Positions 36,761-48,877 of a DNA stretch of 64,000 bases are shown piece after piece (the stretch's first letter is position 1; each line of letters begins with the position of its first letter). The translations under genes and the position numbers were made by a program. Source of the stretch: Physcomitrium patens (taxonomy: Eukaryota; Streptophyta; Bryopsida; Funariales; Funariaceae); NCBI RefSeq assembly GCF_000002425.4, contig NC_037271.1:13923903-13987902 (forward strand), in the 5' to 3' direction. The notes under the pieces were generated by a model. The model was not told the DNA's origin, did no database searches, and was given only the letters and a program-made list of their open reading frames with translations.

Positions 36761-37099
36761 TACGCTTTAAGAAATAGGTGCAGCATAAATAGCAAAAGTT
36801 GATCCTTCTTTTGCTGTATATATAAATGCTTTTGCACCTATAAGTACGGGTTTTATTATACTAGATTTATAACTTTTTACTTGGTTGGTAGAACTATTAA
36901 TAATGCTTTGGAAAAAATCAAGTTTACGAGAATTCTAATCTATTCGAGGGTTATATTTTTCTAGCAAGGACAAACCTAAAATAACTGGATTGGACGGGGA
37001 TTTAATTATGTTAAAAGCTATGTAGCTAACATGACCGTTTATTGTTACTTTTATAGGGCGAGTTTCATGAGTGACATCTCTAGAAGACAAAGGATGGCC

Positions 37100-37310
37100 A
37101 TCAATGACTTCTACATGTAAGGGTTTAGTTTTCTATACAAAAGGTATTTTATGACTTTTAACAAATTATTCATCTAAAAAACATGCTGAGGCTCCCGAAT
37201 CTAATAAAGCAAAGGCTTTGTAATTCTTAGGTCCTAAATATAATTCTATTATAAAACAAGAAGAGGGTTTTGAGGAGAGGATAGGACCTTCATTAGGAAT
37301 TGTACAAGGT
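37100..37310 (-). pseudogene. Aspartic protease part of family-1 polyprotein
   Basis: Minus-strand translation reads ALLDSGASACFLDE near 37180-37215, a canonical DSGA retropepsin active site. Surrounding frames carry stops. The protease would mature the Gag-Pol polyprotein. Confidence 0.8.
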
Positions 37311-37379
37311 TCCAGCTGCACGGTCCCTATTGTAGCTGGACGAATCTGTTTTCTGACATGTTGTCTTCTTTGACCGCCG

Positions 37380-38330
37380 TACCCCTCATTTTATAGTTAC
37401 GTTGTTTCTTTGGACAATCTTGAGCGGTGTACTTAGGTTCTCCGCAGTATAAACATAATCCTTCTTGACGACCACGAATCTTTTCTTGCTCAATTAGGGG
37501 TTTAAAACGTACCGCGTCAATTTACATGTCTTCTACTTCCAAATGTACGTTTGGCGAAGATGCTGATGTTGCCATTGAGTAATAACGTTGAGGTTCCCGT
37601 GTATGACTCTCGAATCGAAATTCAAAAAGTTGATTGTCACATTTTACCACAAAATTGATTGCTTGACTCAAAGTTTGAGGATCAGGTAAGTTGAGCATCA
37701 ATTTCTTTACTTTGTATTGCAATCCATAAAGAAATTGACTGATGAATGCAGCATCATCCTACTTGATGTCAATTACAAGTTGTCGAAATTGTGAAGCATA
37801 CATTGTTACTGAGCAGTTTTCTTGTCGCAGAATTCGGATCTTATTTGTTGCAATATGAGTTGCATCGTGTTCACCATACATAGATCAAAACTCTGCCAAA
37901 AAAGCTTCCAAATTATCCAATATTGGATTTCGTTATTCAAGAAAAGACGAAAACCACGATAATGCAGAACCAGAAAGTAGAGTGCCAATAAACCTGACTT
38001 GTGATCCTGGAGTTGGATAGCTTTGGGGTTGAAGTTCAATTGCCAATTTTACTTGATTGATGAACCCTCGAAACTTTGATCTTGTACCATCAAATTTCTC
38101 GGGTAAAGCAATTCTTGGTTCTCTAGTGCTTACAGGGTGTTGTACAATTGGAGAAGGAATGTGATTTGGTGCAGATGTTGAAGCAGCTCCGATCATTTCT
38201 ATATCTCCACTTTCTGCTATTCTTGTTCTTTCTTGTGTTGGTGAATTGAGTTGATGCATCGCAAGCATTAACTCCCTCAATTATTCTTGCATTTGTGCCA
38301 TTGCACTCTTCATTTCAACAAGCTCTGCCA
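37380..38330 (-). pseudogene. Gag of family-1 chromovirus
   Basis: The capsid-like region 38280-37750 includes ALPEKFDGTRSKFRGFINQV and a conserved tryptophan-rich segment (SALSWFSSFLE). The zinc knuckle near 37420-37460 reads CLYCGEPKYTAQDC: the histidine of the CCHC motif is tyrosine (codon 37429-37431). A TAA at 37522-37524 replaces a glutamine codon that family 2 keeps. The gene is split in several frames and cannot give a full Gag. Confidence 0.85.
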
Positions 38331-38544
38331 TAATGATACTAAGAAGAAAAATTTGTCTGATATTGCTCAAGACAAAAGAAAAAGAAAAGACTTGATAACA
38401 AAGAAGATACTAAGAACAATATCAGTTTAGAAGTGGGTAATCCGTAAACTTCTAATATGCTTATGTCTTGTCAAGAGAAAGGGGTAATCCACTCTTACTC
38501 AAGAAAAACAAAGCTCTCATATTGTAAGTGCACTCTTGTCAATC

Positions 38545-39106
38545 TGTCAAGGACAAGAACTCGATGAAAAAAATAATTCAAACAAGTGAGCATTCACTCA
38601 AAGAGAGGTAACAAAATATATATAAACAAGTATATATATTGAAAGAGAAACTGGAATGGCTATTTCCAAAAGACAAGAAAACTAAAGACCCTTGAAACTA
38701 GACTAGAAGCAAGAAAGGAGTTGACAAGAGTGAAGAAGCCTTCACTCTTATCTCTATATATACTCTCTAACTAGGGGCTACGTGGCAACGTTCTATAGGA
38801 CCTCCAATATGTGTTGACTTTGTAGGGCACATGCCTTGACTTACAAGGCAAGTTTTTCTACGTGTGGACCACATAGTTAGCTTGATCTTCAAGCTAACAA
38901 TATGTGTGGCACATGGCCAACTTGTTGACCACGTTTCTAATCCAAAAAGTCAATTAAAGATACCTATGAAGTCAAAACAGTGTCTAGGAAATTTCTAGGA
39001 AGCTTCTATATTAAATATTATAGAATTAACTTACTTTTACCTACTTTTACTTACTTCTACATATTTCTATATGTAATTATTAGCTTATATGATTATGGCC
39101 GTGACA
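38545..39106 (-). repeat. 5' LTR of young family-1 element
   Basis: 562 bp, starts TGTCAAGG and ends GGCCGTGACA on the plus strand. It carries the same TATA box and inverted repeat (38723-38752) as its partner. Just inside, the minus strand reads ATATGAGAGC (about 38513-38524), a degraded form of the initiator-tRNA primer site seen in family 2. Confidence 0.92.
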
Positions 39107-39350
39107 ACTACTTGAAATTATTCAAAGAAACAACACAATTATAAAATTATAAGCATAATTATTAAAGAAGACTAAATATTAAAAAATAAGTTTGTCAAAT
39201 TACAATATAGACTATGTTATTAAAATCTTATGCAATACCTGGTGAAGATTGTATTCTCTCCTTAAAACCATCACTAAAATAAGATTGGACTATCTCAAAA
39301 ATCTAAGATCCTTCTAATCTACAACAACATAATTCTATCACAATGTAGGA
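39107..39350 (+). mobile_element. Family-1 copy A, zinc-knuckle/protease segment
   Basis: Begins with the duplicated ACTAC and continues the gag sequence interrupted at 32713; it parallels 48385-48550 of copy B (basic tail after the knuckle). It fades into an A-rich run at 39364-39388. Confidence 0.65.
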
Positions 39351-39767
39351 CAAAGCAGACTACAAAAAAAAAAAAAAAAAAAAAAAAACAAAAAACAAAA
39401 AACAAAATTGAACAAGAAGATGCAAAACCAAACTTTACTAAGAAAAAGGGTCCAAAGCCATACTTCACAAGATGTCCAAATGGCCCTAGCCAATCCTATT
39501 TATACTTTGTCTAACTATCTTAGAGCTTTTTAAAATATTTAAAATGATAGATTCCAACTAAATAATTGTCCTAAGTTCTTTTTAGAATATTCTATGATAG
39601 GCTTGACCTAGATAACCATTCTAAGTTCTTTCTAAAATATTCCATGGTAGATCCTATATAGTTCACTAATCTACTTCTAATTCTAAAAACTTTTATAAAC
39701 TTCTAAATATGGCTCAAATTATATATTCTTATGTATCAATAATACAAATATCTTATCTATATGCCAT
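39351..39767. repeat. A-run and 50-bp tandem repeat, origin unknown
   Basis: A 25-nt A run at about 39364-39388 is followed by AT-rich sequence containing a 50-bp tandem repeat, units 39544-39593 and 39594-39643 plus the start of a third. No gene is visible. It may be part of another LTR, but no partner was found in the window. Confidence 0.6.
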
Positions 39768-41018
39768 TGTTGGGATAGAGAGAGTTTACCTCAAGAAAAG
39801 ATTTGACTCTTGGTTGCCACTAATTTCTCAATCAAGTCTTGAGATAAGAAAGATCAAGTTTTTATATATACATATAATACTTTTAGGTGCTAATACACCA
39901 AATATATAAGTCTTAAGTTCCCAAAAATATCCAAAATATGATAAAACGTCTAAATCCTTAAATATCCTTATAGAGTATTATTCCCAAACTTCAAAAACTC
40001 ATATCTTCTAATTGGACCATTCAAACATAGTCAGATTTTACATGAATTACTGATGTACTTTTAAAAACTATCACAATAAATTTCAACTACAAATTCATTG
40101 CGGATCTTAAGATATTATCAAAATCCTAATAGTAGCTTCAAACCTTAGTTTTTATACACCTCTGTGAAATTTTCTTCATATCTCACAAATTAAATGCTCA
40201 AATGCCACAAAATTTATATGTATAGCTTTTTAATACAATAATCTACCTTTTGTAAAAGGTTTGAGATAAATTTTTTTCCAAAAATGAAGATATGGCTCCA
40301 ACAATTACCATAAACAAAATCACTTACTTACTACCTTTGATATGGATGCGTTGACTTCAAACATCTATGACTTCTTCATCCAAACTTCAAATTTATTAAA
40401 TAATATATAAAAAGTATGTTTGAAGAAGCATTTTCTTCAAATCTTGTTGCTGATCCTTTGTTGCTTTTTGTAAACGTATGTTATGCCTCAAAGAGTGACA
40501 GTAGGTATGAAATTGATATCTTAACTTTGAGTTCCAATAACTCCTTCATAAAAACTCCAAATCGTACAAAATTTTCACCTTATCTATATCCAAAAATCCA
40601 AATTTGATGATCCTAGCTTCCAAAGCTCAAATGACCTCAAAAAAAACCTTAATTCCTAATAAGGCCTTGAGCAGCCTCCTTGAAGCCCATTGAGCATGGC
40701 CTTTGATCAATAGGAATGAAGATTTCTATTCCTTGCCTTCATTCAACCATGCCTTGCTTTTATCCCTCCCAATAAGCCTCCTACTAGTTAAGATTTTCTT
40801 CTTTAGGCTCTAATCTCTTCTCAAGGCTTCATACTAAATATTTAGGTCCTATAATTTTTTTAAATGCTATAATTAAAAAAGATAAAACTCAAAATAAAGT
40901 TTCTTAAATCTATTATCTTTAAATTAATCTATTAGCCATTCTAACATATATTTAGATTTATTAATATATAATATATTTTAATTAATTTTTACATATTATA
41001 AGCTTTTACAATATGACA
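39768..41018 (-). repeat. Solo LTR, family 4
   Basis: The reverse complement matches the LTRs of the 51458-61747 element along its whole length: on the plus strand it starts TGTTGGGATAGAGAGAGTTT (the LTR end) and finishes in CTTTTACAATATGACA (the LTR start). Length 1251 bp, close to the 1248 bp of the complete element's 3' LTR. No internal region flanks it, as expected after recombination between two LTRs. Short frames inside are not coding. Confidence 0.8.
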
Positions 41019-44000
41019 CTGTTATAGTTAATGTCCCTCCATTAATGTAGAACGTCTTCGTTTTACTCTTGATTGTATTTCCAAATTATTTTTTGGCAAT
41101 AGATGAGGTTCTATGTAAGTTTCCACGTTGTATTGTCAATGGGATAACCTTTCTAGAAGACTTTGTATTGAAATTATAGACATCCATTGCCACAGTGAAG
41201 ATAGCAATGCACTAAAATACTGTCTACTTTATATTCTTATTGGTCATCTATTACAACTAGTGGTAGTAGCGATTGATGTTGGTCTAAAAAGCGCCTTGGC
41301 TTTGTATGAAATTCCTTGAATTGCATAACATTAAAAGCCAGATGGACTCAAATATATGGTACAAGCTTAAAGCGGTACATAATATCAAAAATCATTATAG
41401 AAACATGAAAAGGTCCATGCTACCAAGATGTCAATTTATGGATTTGGGTTGATGTAATAAGTGGCAAGTTGGTATTAAAGAATAACACTTGACTACCATC
41501 TCAAAAGATCTTGTATTGTCGGTGGTTATTTGCATATTGCTTTTGCCAATTTTATACAATAAATTATTATAAGTTATTGTATAAAGTCCTCCATTGTGGG
41601 ATTGTTGGTGTCAATGAAACAATTAAGAATTTTTGGTATATTCAGATATTGATCAGTATTAAGAAAGAATGGTGAATGATTAGTACTTGCTTAAATAATA
41701 TCATTATAAGAAAATTTTAAAGATATCAAATATTCATTCTAATCATTATGATGAACTATTACAAATGCTCATAGCATATCTTCTAAGATCCTATTTGTAT
41801 GTTGTATTTGTCCATCTGTTTGGAGATGGAAGATCGTGGACATGACAAATTATGTACTTAATTGCTTAAGTAAGATCTATCAAAATTTTTGTATGAAGCA
41901 TGGATCTCAATCTAAAACAATGATACAAAATAATCGATAGTAACAAAAGATAATATCAAAGAAGATCCATGCAAGTGTTGGAGCATCAATATTCAAGTGC
42001 GCTACAATCAAGTGAAGTTGCTTTGAGAGTCGATCCACAAAGATAGCAATCGCAATATAATAGTGAGGTATCTTCAGCAAATACGTAATGAGATCTATAG
42101 TCACTTGCTTCCAACATGTCGTAGACAATAGAATTGGATGCAATAGTCTAAGAGATGTTGAATCATGTCTTTGAGATTTGTTCTAGAGTCTTTTTTTGCC
42201 CTAGATGTCTAGATATTGGGATATCATGTCGTTTTTCAAATATGCGAGTTTAAAATATAGTATTATTAGGTATATAAATTTACTTCTTAAAATAAAATAA
42301 GCCATTATTAAGACTATAATCTTGATATTATACATTACCTATGTTCAACCAATTGTTAACTATTTTAAAATAAGCATCTCAATGTATAGCTTCTTTCTAT
42401 TTTTTCTCTTTGATTATATTTGAAATGACACTACTAATGGTAGCAACTTCTATCTTGTCCCTTGATTCAACCTTTAAGTTAGGTCTTTGTAATAAATTAT
42501 CTAGCACATTATATTATTGCCCTTGCTTGTACTCAAGTTGAATGTCAAAAAGTTATAATTATTTTTTCCAACAATGATATTATGATTTCATATTTTTTAG
42601 ATGCAAATTGTATTGTAAGGATCGATGGTCAGTTTGAACAATCACTAGCTTCTCCAACAGATAGTGTCACCTCTTCTTTGTGGCATTTACAATTATTAAT
42701 TATTTTCAATGAAGTGTAAAATAAATATGCTATGCCCTTTTGAATTTACGTAATTCATAATCCATAGATTGAAGGCCCCTACCAAAGTCTTGTTGAAGGA
42801 CCTCTCTAATAGCAAAGTCAAAAGTATCAATGTTAAGTATATAAAAAAAGTTGAAATTATATGGTTGTAATATTGGAATAATAATGAGTGTCTCCTTCAA
42901 CCTATCAAAGGCACTTTGGTGCTCCAATTTCCATTCAAATACGACATCTTTTTCTAATAGGCTTGTCAATGAGGCAACAATGTATACAAATTATTAAATA
43001 AAATAGTGACAATATCCAACAAGGATTAGGAATGAGTGAACTTCAGAAGTATCTTTGGAGGTAGGCCAATCTTCCACTACTTTCACCTTATAATGCCCTA
43101 TGCGCATGCCTTTAGAGGATACTACATATCTCAAAATGGTGACTTTTGACTTCTAAAGTTTATGCTTTGACTATCTTATAATCAGTGCAATACTTTTTGT
43201 AAATATTGCTCATGCTCCTCAAGGATTTTATTATATATTAAAATATCATCAATGAAAAAAAGTACATATTTATTCAAAAGTCTTGAATTAATTTGTTCAT
43301 ATAATCCATGAAGGAGGCTGGAGCATTGGTGAAGCCAAAAGATAAAACAAGCCATTCAAAATATTCATAGTGCATACAAAATATCATCTTTTTTATATCA
43401 TTTCTTGTAAAAGGTATCTACCAATAACTATTCTAAAGATCTAATTTACTAAAGATAGTTATATTTTAAAGTTGGTCAAAAAGATCATGTATGTATAAAA
43501 ATGGATATGCATTTTTAATAGTCTTCTTATTGAAGCCTCAATAGTCAATATAAAGCCAAAGTCTACCATCTCTCTTAGGTACAAAGAATACATGTACTCC
43601 CTATGGTGATGTGCTTTCTTGAATGAAGTCCTTTTCTAAGAATTCATCCAATATCTTCTACAGTTTTTTAAGATCATTTGGTGCTAGGTAATAAATTGGC
43701 CAACTTGCTGACTTGGTCTCAAGCAATAGTTCTATTTGAAAGAAAGCACCTCAATCAAAAGTCACACCAGTAAGTAGATCAATTGGAAAAATATTCCAAT
43801 ATTTTCATATAAATTGTTCTGTCCATTCTATTCTTTTGGCTATCATTTTGACCACTAATGTAAGGTTTGGAACCACCATATAAACTGGTTGCTAATGCTC
43901 TATTTGCTTCTTCATAAAGGTCATTTCTACAAATAAGTTTTTAGTCACAGATTATTTTTTTTGTTTCATTCAATGTGAAGGTACAAAGAGTCACATTGCA

Positions 44001-44195
44001 TCCACCATCTTTGAAGGAAATTGTCCTTACTAGCCAATCAACTTGTTCATTTTCTACCTCTAGCTATGGCATACCAAGGATAATATCATATCTTAGCTTT
44101 GTTACCTTGAACATCTTTCCTAAGACATATATATTTTTTAATCTTAATATTTTTTCTTCATATATTTCATTCAATACGTTTTTTTGGTTATATGT

Positions 44196-44234
<39 letters not shown>

Positions 44235-44809
44235 GCTAGATTTTAATTCTAAATATTATTTTTAGTTAAAATATGATTTTTTATAGAGCCACAATCCATA
44301 AGCACATGACATGGCTGTCCTCTTTGTTGTCCCTTTAGATATACCAATCGATCCTTTCTATATTTATCTAAGGCCATACTATTTATCTTTGAGAGACAAT
44401 AATTATCCTTAGTACTCGTCTTCAGAGTCTTTACTAGAGAGCCTTGTTTCTTTGCTCTATCTTGTTATCCACTTAGCGAATCTTGAGACTATGAACCTAC
44501 CTTGATTTGTTGATACTTGAATTTTGAAGTTTTGAATAACCTTTGATTTAATCGCCTAGCTCTTGATCATAAAAACATAATTTTTTTTGAGCCAATATTT
44601 ATTATTTTTGTAGTATCAATGATTCTTGTAGGATATTAATCTCAAATAGTATTGGTTGTTGTCCCATAGTATTATATAGTAATATAAGACTTCGTGTTAT
44701 AGGTTGTATTCAAAATTTTTTGAAATCTATAACATTGACTCTCTTTGCAATCCTAATTGCATCTTTAAATATTTGAGGATCTCTTAGTTCTATTTTTTGG
44801 TAGACCTAA
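41019..44809 (-). mobile_element. Family-3 gypsy element, pol portion
   Basis: Minus-strand remnants in order: gag end and protease region (44809 to about 43900), reverse transcriptase (about 43700-43000, with a recognisable FGFTNAPASF.DYMN segment), RNase H around 42969-42730 (FEWKLEHQSAFDRLKETL.. and FYILNIDTFDFAI), then integrase (about 42500-41400; WKQVTIDLITYL near 42100). Frames are broken throughout. Sequence is clearly different from families 1, 2 and 4. No chromodomain or LTR could be found at its downstream end, which reaches the solo LTR at 39768-41018. Confidence 0.75.
44199..44231. repeat. (TA)n microsatellite
   Basis: An uninterrupted TA run inside the family-3 remnant; a later expansion. 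Confidence 0.9.
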
Positions 44810-44961
44810 TGTTGAACTGTAAATATTTATAAAACATAAAAATTAGTTAAAACATATTATATGTTGATAAATCTAGATGTATATTAGAGTGGTTAATAGA
44901 TTAAATTAAAAAGAGTTGGTTTAAGAAACCTTACTTTATTTCTTTTATAACTTTTGATTTT

Positions 44962-45009
<48 letters not shown>

Positions 45010-46081
45010 CTAAATATTTAGTATGAAGCCTTGAAAGAAGGTGGAAGCCTAAAAAAGAAAATTCAAACTAGTGGGAGGCTAATTGAAAGGGATGAAAGCA
45101 AAGCATGGTCGGATGAAGACAAGGAATGGAGAACTTCATCCCTATTAATCAAATACCATACCCAATAGGCTTTGAGGAGGCTACCTACAACCTTAAGAAA
45201 GGTTCCAGTAACTTCAAAAGAGGCATTTGGAAATTAGAAGCCAAAGTTATAAGGTTTAGGATTTGGACTATAATTTTTGTGCAAAATTTAGAAGATTTGG
45301 AATTAGGATGAAGAAGTTATAGTTGTTTGAAGTTAAGGTATTAGTTTAAGACATAATATTATTCTTTTGTGAATACAAGGAGTTGTACGGTAGTTTTTGA
45401 AGATCAAAAGGTGTAGCTAAAATAGCAATTTTAAGGCCTACATCTTTTATGAAAGAATTATTGCTTTTGAAGTTCATATAAAGGAGATATAAGGAATTGA
45501 AGGCAATGCTTCCTAATCAAAGGTAATAAGTGAGCGGTTTTATTTATAGTAATGGTTGGAGCCATAACTTGAGTTTTTGGGTAAATTTTTGGCTCAAAAT
45601 TTTTGGAAAATAATTTTTTTGGTATTATAAAGCTATAAATATAAATTTCATAGCATTTGAGCTTTTATTTTATGAGATATAAAGGAAATTTTACACAAAA
45701 ATATAAAGATAAGGGCTTGAAGTGATTATTAGGGTTTTTAAGATATCTCAAGATCCACAATAAATTTGTAGTTGAAATTTGTTTTGAAAATTGATAAGAA
45801 TAGATCAGTACTTTATGTAAAATTTGAATAAGTTTGGATGATTGGATCAAGAGATATGACGTATTAAAGTTTGAGAAAATTTCCACGTAATCATATACAA
45901 GGTTTTAGAAGATTTTATCATATTTTGGATGTTGTTGAGGCTTGTGTATTTGGTGTAATTACTTCAAAAAGAAAAATTTATATATAAATTTAGGGCTTCC
46001 CTTATTTTGAAGCTTGATTAAGTAATTAGTGATAATTAGGAGCCCAGTGCTTTCTTGAGGCAAACTCTTTCTACCCAGATA
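44810..46081 (+). repeat. Solo LTR, family 4, inserted in family-3 gag
   Basis: Starts TGTTGAACTGTAAATATTTA, the decayed form of the family-4 LTR start, and ends in the 'CTTTCTTGAGGCAAACTCT' segment shared by all copies. A (TA)n run at 44964-45005 has expanded inside it. Family-3 gag sequence lies on both sides, so it inserted there and lost its interior by LTR recombination. The end is blurred by a few bases. Confidence 0.75.
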
Positions 46082-46667
46082 CTGAATTTTGATTCTTGTA
46101 GAAATCAATCGATTATCTTTGCCTCTAAAACATTGCTAATTTAAAGACATAGGGATTTAAATCAAAAGATATATTCTTGCATTAACCTAGATTGTGAAAG
46201 ATTTGTCAACTAGTTGTATACTATCTTCTCTGCACTGATGGGCCAAAATTGATTCTTAAACTTGGTTTCAAATTCCTCCCAATCACAAAATCTACCTTCA
46301 TTTCTATAGATTTGAACTTGTTATTGCTACCAAATGGCTATCGCATCTCTCAAATAGCTGGCTACATATATAATTCTTTTGATGGTATTTACCTTTGATG
46401 ATTGGAGGTATTATTGCATATTTAAGAGCCATTAGCATACATCTTCTTGCCTTGAAGTCTCAAAGTTTATACCAAGCTTATTCAATTTTAGCCTAGTAGA
46501 TGTTGATTCTTTTATCTTAAAGGCTTGTATTTGCCTTTGCAAAGTAGCTATCTAGCCTACGAGGTGTTGTATCTCAGCCTTTATCTAAGATTTCTTTGTC
46601 ATATCTTCTATATTGTAATTTCTTCACTGGACTGCATTATTATAATGCCTTCTTTCTTTTCAGATAA
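46082..46667 (-). pseudogene. Family-3 gag, N-terminal portion
   Basis: Minus-strand translation around 46500-46200 gives a gag-like pattern (LQRQIQAFKIKESTS, then YVASYLRDAIAIW, DWEEFETKF). It continues across the solo LTR into 44809-44640 (PQIFKDAIRIAKRV). Stops break it. It ends where the family-1 copy B LTR begins at 46668. Confidence 0.6.
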
Positions 46668-47207
46668 TATCATGGATATACATATATATTTTAATAAATA
46701 CCTATATAGTTATATAGAAATAAATAAAAATAGATAAAAATTAATTAATTTTATAATACTTTTTAAAGAAGCTTCTTAGAAGTTTCATAGATGGTGCTTT
46801 GACTTTACATGTATTTGTAGTTAATTGATAGGTTAATAATTTGGTCCAAAAATTAATCACGTATTGATAGCTTGTAGAACAAGTTAATTATATGGCTTAT
46901 ATATAGAAAACTTGCCTTACAAGTTAAAATACATATTTTATAAAGTCAATACATTTTAGAGGTCCTATAAGATATTCCTATATAGTTCTAAGTTAAGAGT
47001 ATATATGGAGGCAAGAGTGAAGCCTTCTTTACTCTTATCAACGCCTTTCTAGTCTTTAGTCTTATTTCAAGACTTTTTAATTTTCTTGTTTTTGGCAATA
47101 GCTATTTTAATTCAATATTATATTATCTTTGAGTAAGTTTTTAATTCTTTGTAGTAATAGAGAAATATATTAAGGATTTTTTTTCTTCAAGATTTATGTC
47201 CATGACT
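46668..47207 (+). repeat. 5' LTR of family-1 copy B
   Basis: About 540 bp; begins TATCATGG (intact LTR: TGTCACGG) and ends near 'gtccatgact'. The TATA box is near 46990-47000, followed by a degraded version of the palindrome (CAAGAGTGAAG..TTACTCTT). After it comes TTGACAAGAGTGC, the same internal start as in the young copy. It abuts family-3 gag. Confidence 0.8.
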
Positions 47208-48877
47208 ATTTGACAAGAGTGCTAACCTAGTATTTTTATCTTATTTTAAAAATGAGTAGATTACTTGACTTCTTTTGTTGTATTTTGAAGGTTTCAGTCT
47301 ATCCATCTTTAAATAATTTTTTTTTTCTAACACTGATCTTTTCTTTGAAGAGAGTAGTTTATCCTACTTTATAGAAATTTTCTTTTGATATTAGAGATTG
47401 CAAATTACTTTCTTTTAATTTAAACTTTTGAATTTGTTTGAATTGTCTATGAAAGGAAAGATTATATATGCTATACGTAATAGAAGTGAGAGTAGATTTA
47501 CAACCATTGCAAATCTTTATGAGCTCGTCAATACTTCAAGAATATAAATCTTACATATTTTTAACGTAAATCATGAAGGTACTTTTCCTACTCTTATAGA
47601 AGAAGTTCAAAGTCTATGATAAGAAGTTGTGTAGTTGAAGGAAATAAGTAGATTTACTTCACAATCAAATACAAGGAATTTTGCTTCTGTAAGTATGATA
47701 GGGAGAAGGATTTGTATGCTTGAAAAGTTTGATGGAAAAAGATCAAATTTTGAGGATTTCTAGAATAAGTCAAGCTCTATCTAAGATTGCATCCCTTCCA
47801 ATACTTTAATAGATTTATTCGAGTTGGATTTATAAGTACACTTTTATAAAGAAGTGTTTTTTTTTATTTATAATTTTAATAGGAAAGAATTCATGATTCT
47901 TTTATGATTTGAATTCATTCTTAGAAGTATTTATAACCACATTTGGAGAAAGTGATCAAAAAAGAGTAATAAAGACTAAGCTCTTATCTTTACAATAAAG
48001 ATCATGGTCAACCACCATAGATGCTACTCAATTCTAAAACCTTGCTTACAACGTGGATTAGAATGACAAATTTCTTATGAATTAATTTTGATATGTCAAA
48101 GATTTATTACTCATGTTGTCAAAAGAAAAATCTTGGAACAATTTATTGCTCAAGCCATTGCATGCACAAATTGATTATTTGAAAGATGTTAAAAATAAAG
48201 ATATGGCTAGAGAAGAATAAATCAAATAATGATGGCAGCTTCCAAGGATTCAAAAATCCATTCATTAAGGCCAAAACTAATGCAAATTGACATAATATAT
48301 TTTAAACTCCTCATAGAGTAGGAAAAAATTGACAATGTTGAGAGGGCTTATGCTTATATTATAGGGAAGCTAAATATACTACTCAATATTATCCAAAAAA
48401 ACAACGCAACCACAAAATAAGAAGAATGATTGCTAATAAAGATAATGTGTTAAAAAATAAGTTCTCTAACTACAATAGAAACTATGTGGTTGGAATCTTA
48501 CATAACTCATAGTAAAGGTCCTATTCTCTCTTCAGATCTTTCACCTTATTTTACAATAGAAGTTATTTAAGACCAAAAAATCACAAAGTCTTGGCTTAAT
48601 TAGATTCAAGAGCCTCAACCTCTTTTATAAATAAAGATTTTGTAAAAAAAAAGAGATATTATTAATTAAAAAAACTAAACATATACATGTAGAAGTCATA
48701 GATGGTCATTTGCTATCTTTTGGAGAAATTATGCATAAAACTATTCTTTTAGATGTAGTAATTAAAGATCATAATAGCATAATAATATTTAATATAATAA
48801 AAACTTCATCCAATTTGATCATTTTAGAACTATTTTGATTAAAAAAGTATAATCCTTAGATAGATTGGATTTCTCAC
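47208..48877 (+). pseudogene. Gag and protease of family-1 copy B
   Basis: Recognisable pieces are the gag segment EKFDGKRSNFEDF near 47735-47760, the degraded zinc-knuckle region around 48340-48400, and the protease start LDSRASTSF near 48600, where the usual DSG has become DSR. The frame is broken many times. The region stops at the family-5 insertion at 48878. Confidence 0.7.

Larger units (their letters stand above)
32714..39106 (-). mobile_element. Family-1 Ty3/gypsy chromovirus, youngest copy
   Basis: LTRs 32714-33274 and 38545-39106 (561 and 562 bp, very similar), TGTCA..TGACA ends, perfect 5-bp target duplication ACTAC at 32709-32713 and 39107-39111, and a polypurine tract beside the 3' LTR. 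Coding order on the minus strand is gag, protease, reverse transcriptase, RNase H, integrase, chromodomain, typical of chromoviruses. The host site is the zinc-knuckle codons of family-1 copy A, so this is an insertion of the family into an older member of itself. Several stops and a mutated RT site make it non-autonomous. Confidence 0.95.

Noticed and set aside
32714-39106. An integrated pararetrovirus
   Set aside because: LTRs with a target duplication, an integrase and a chromodomain identify a chromovirus retrotransposon; no movement or capsid protein of a plant virus is seen.
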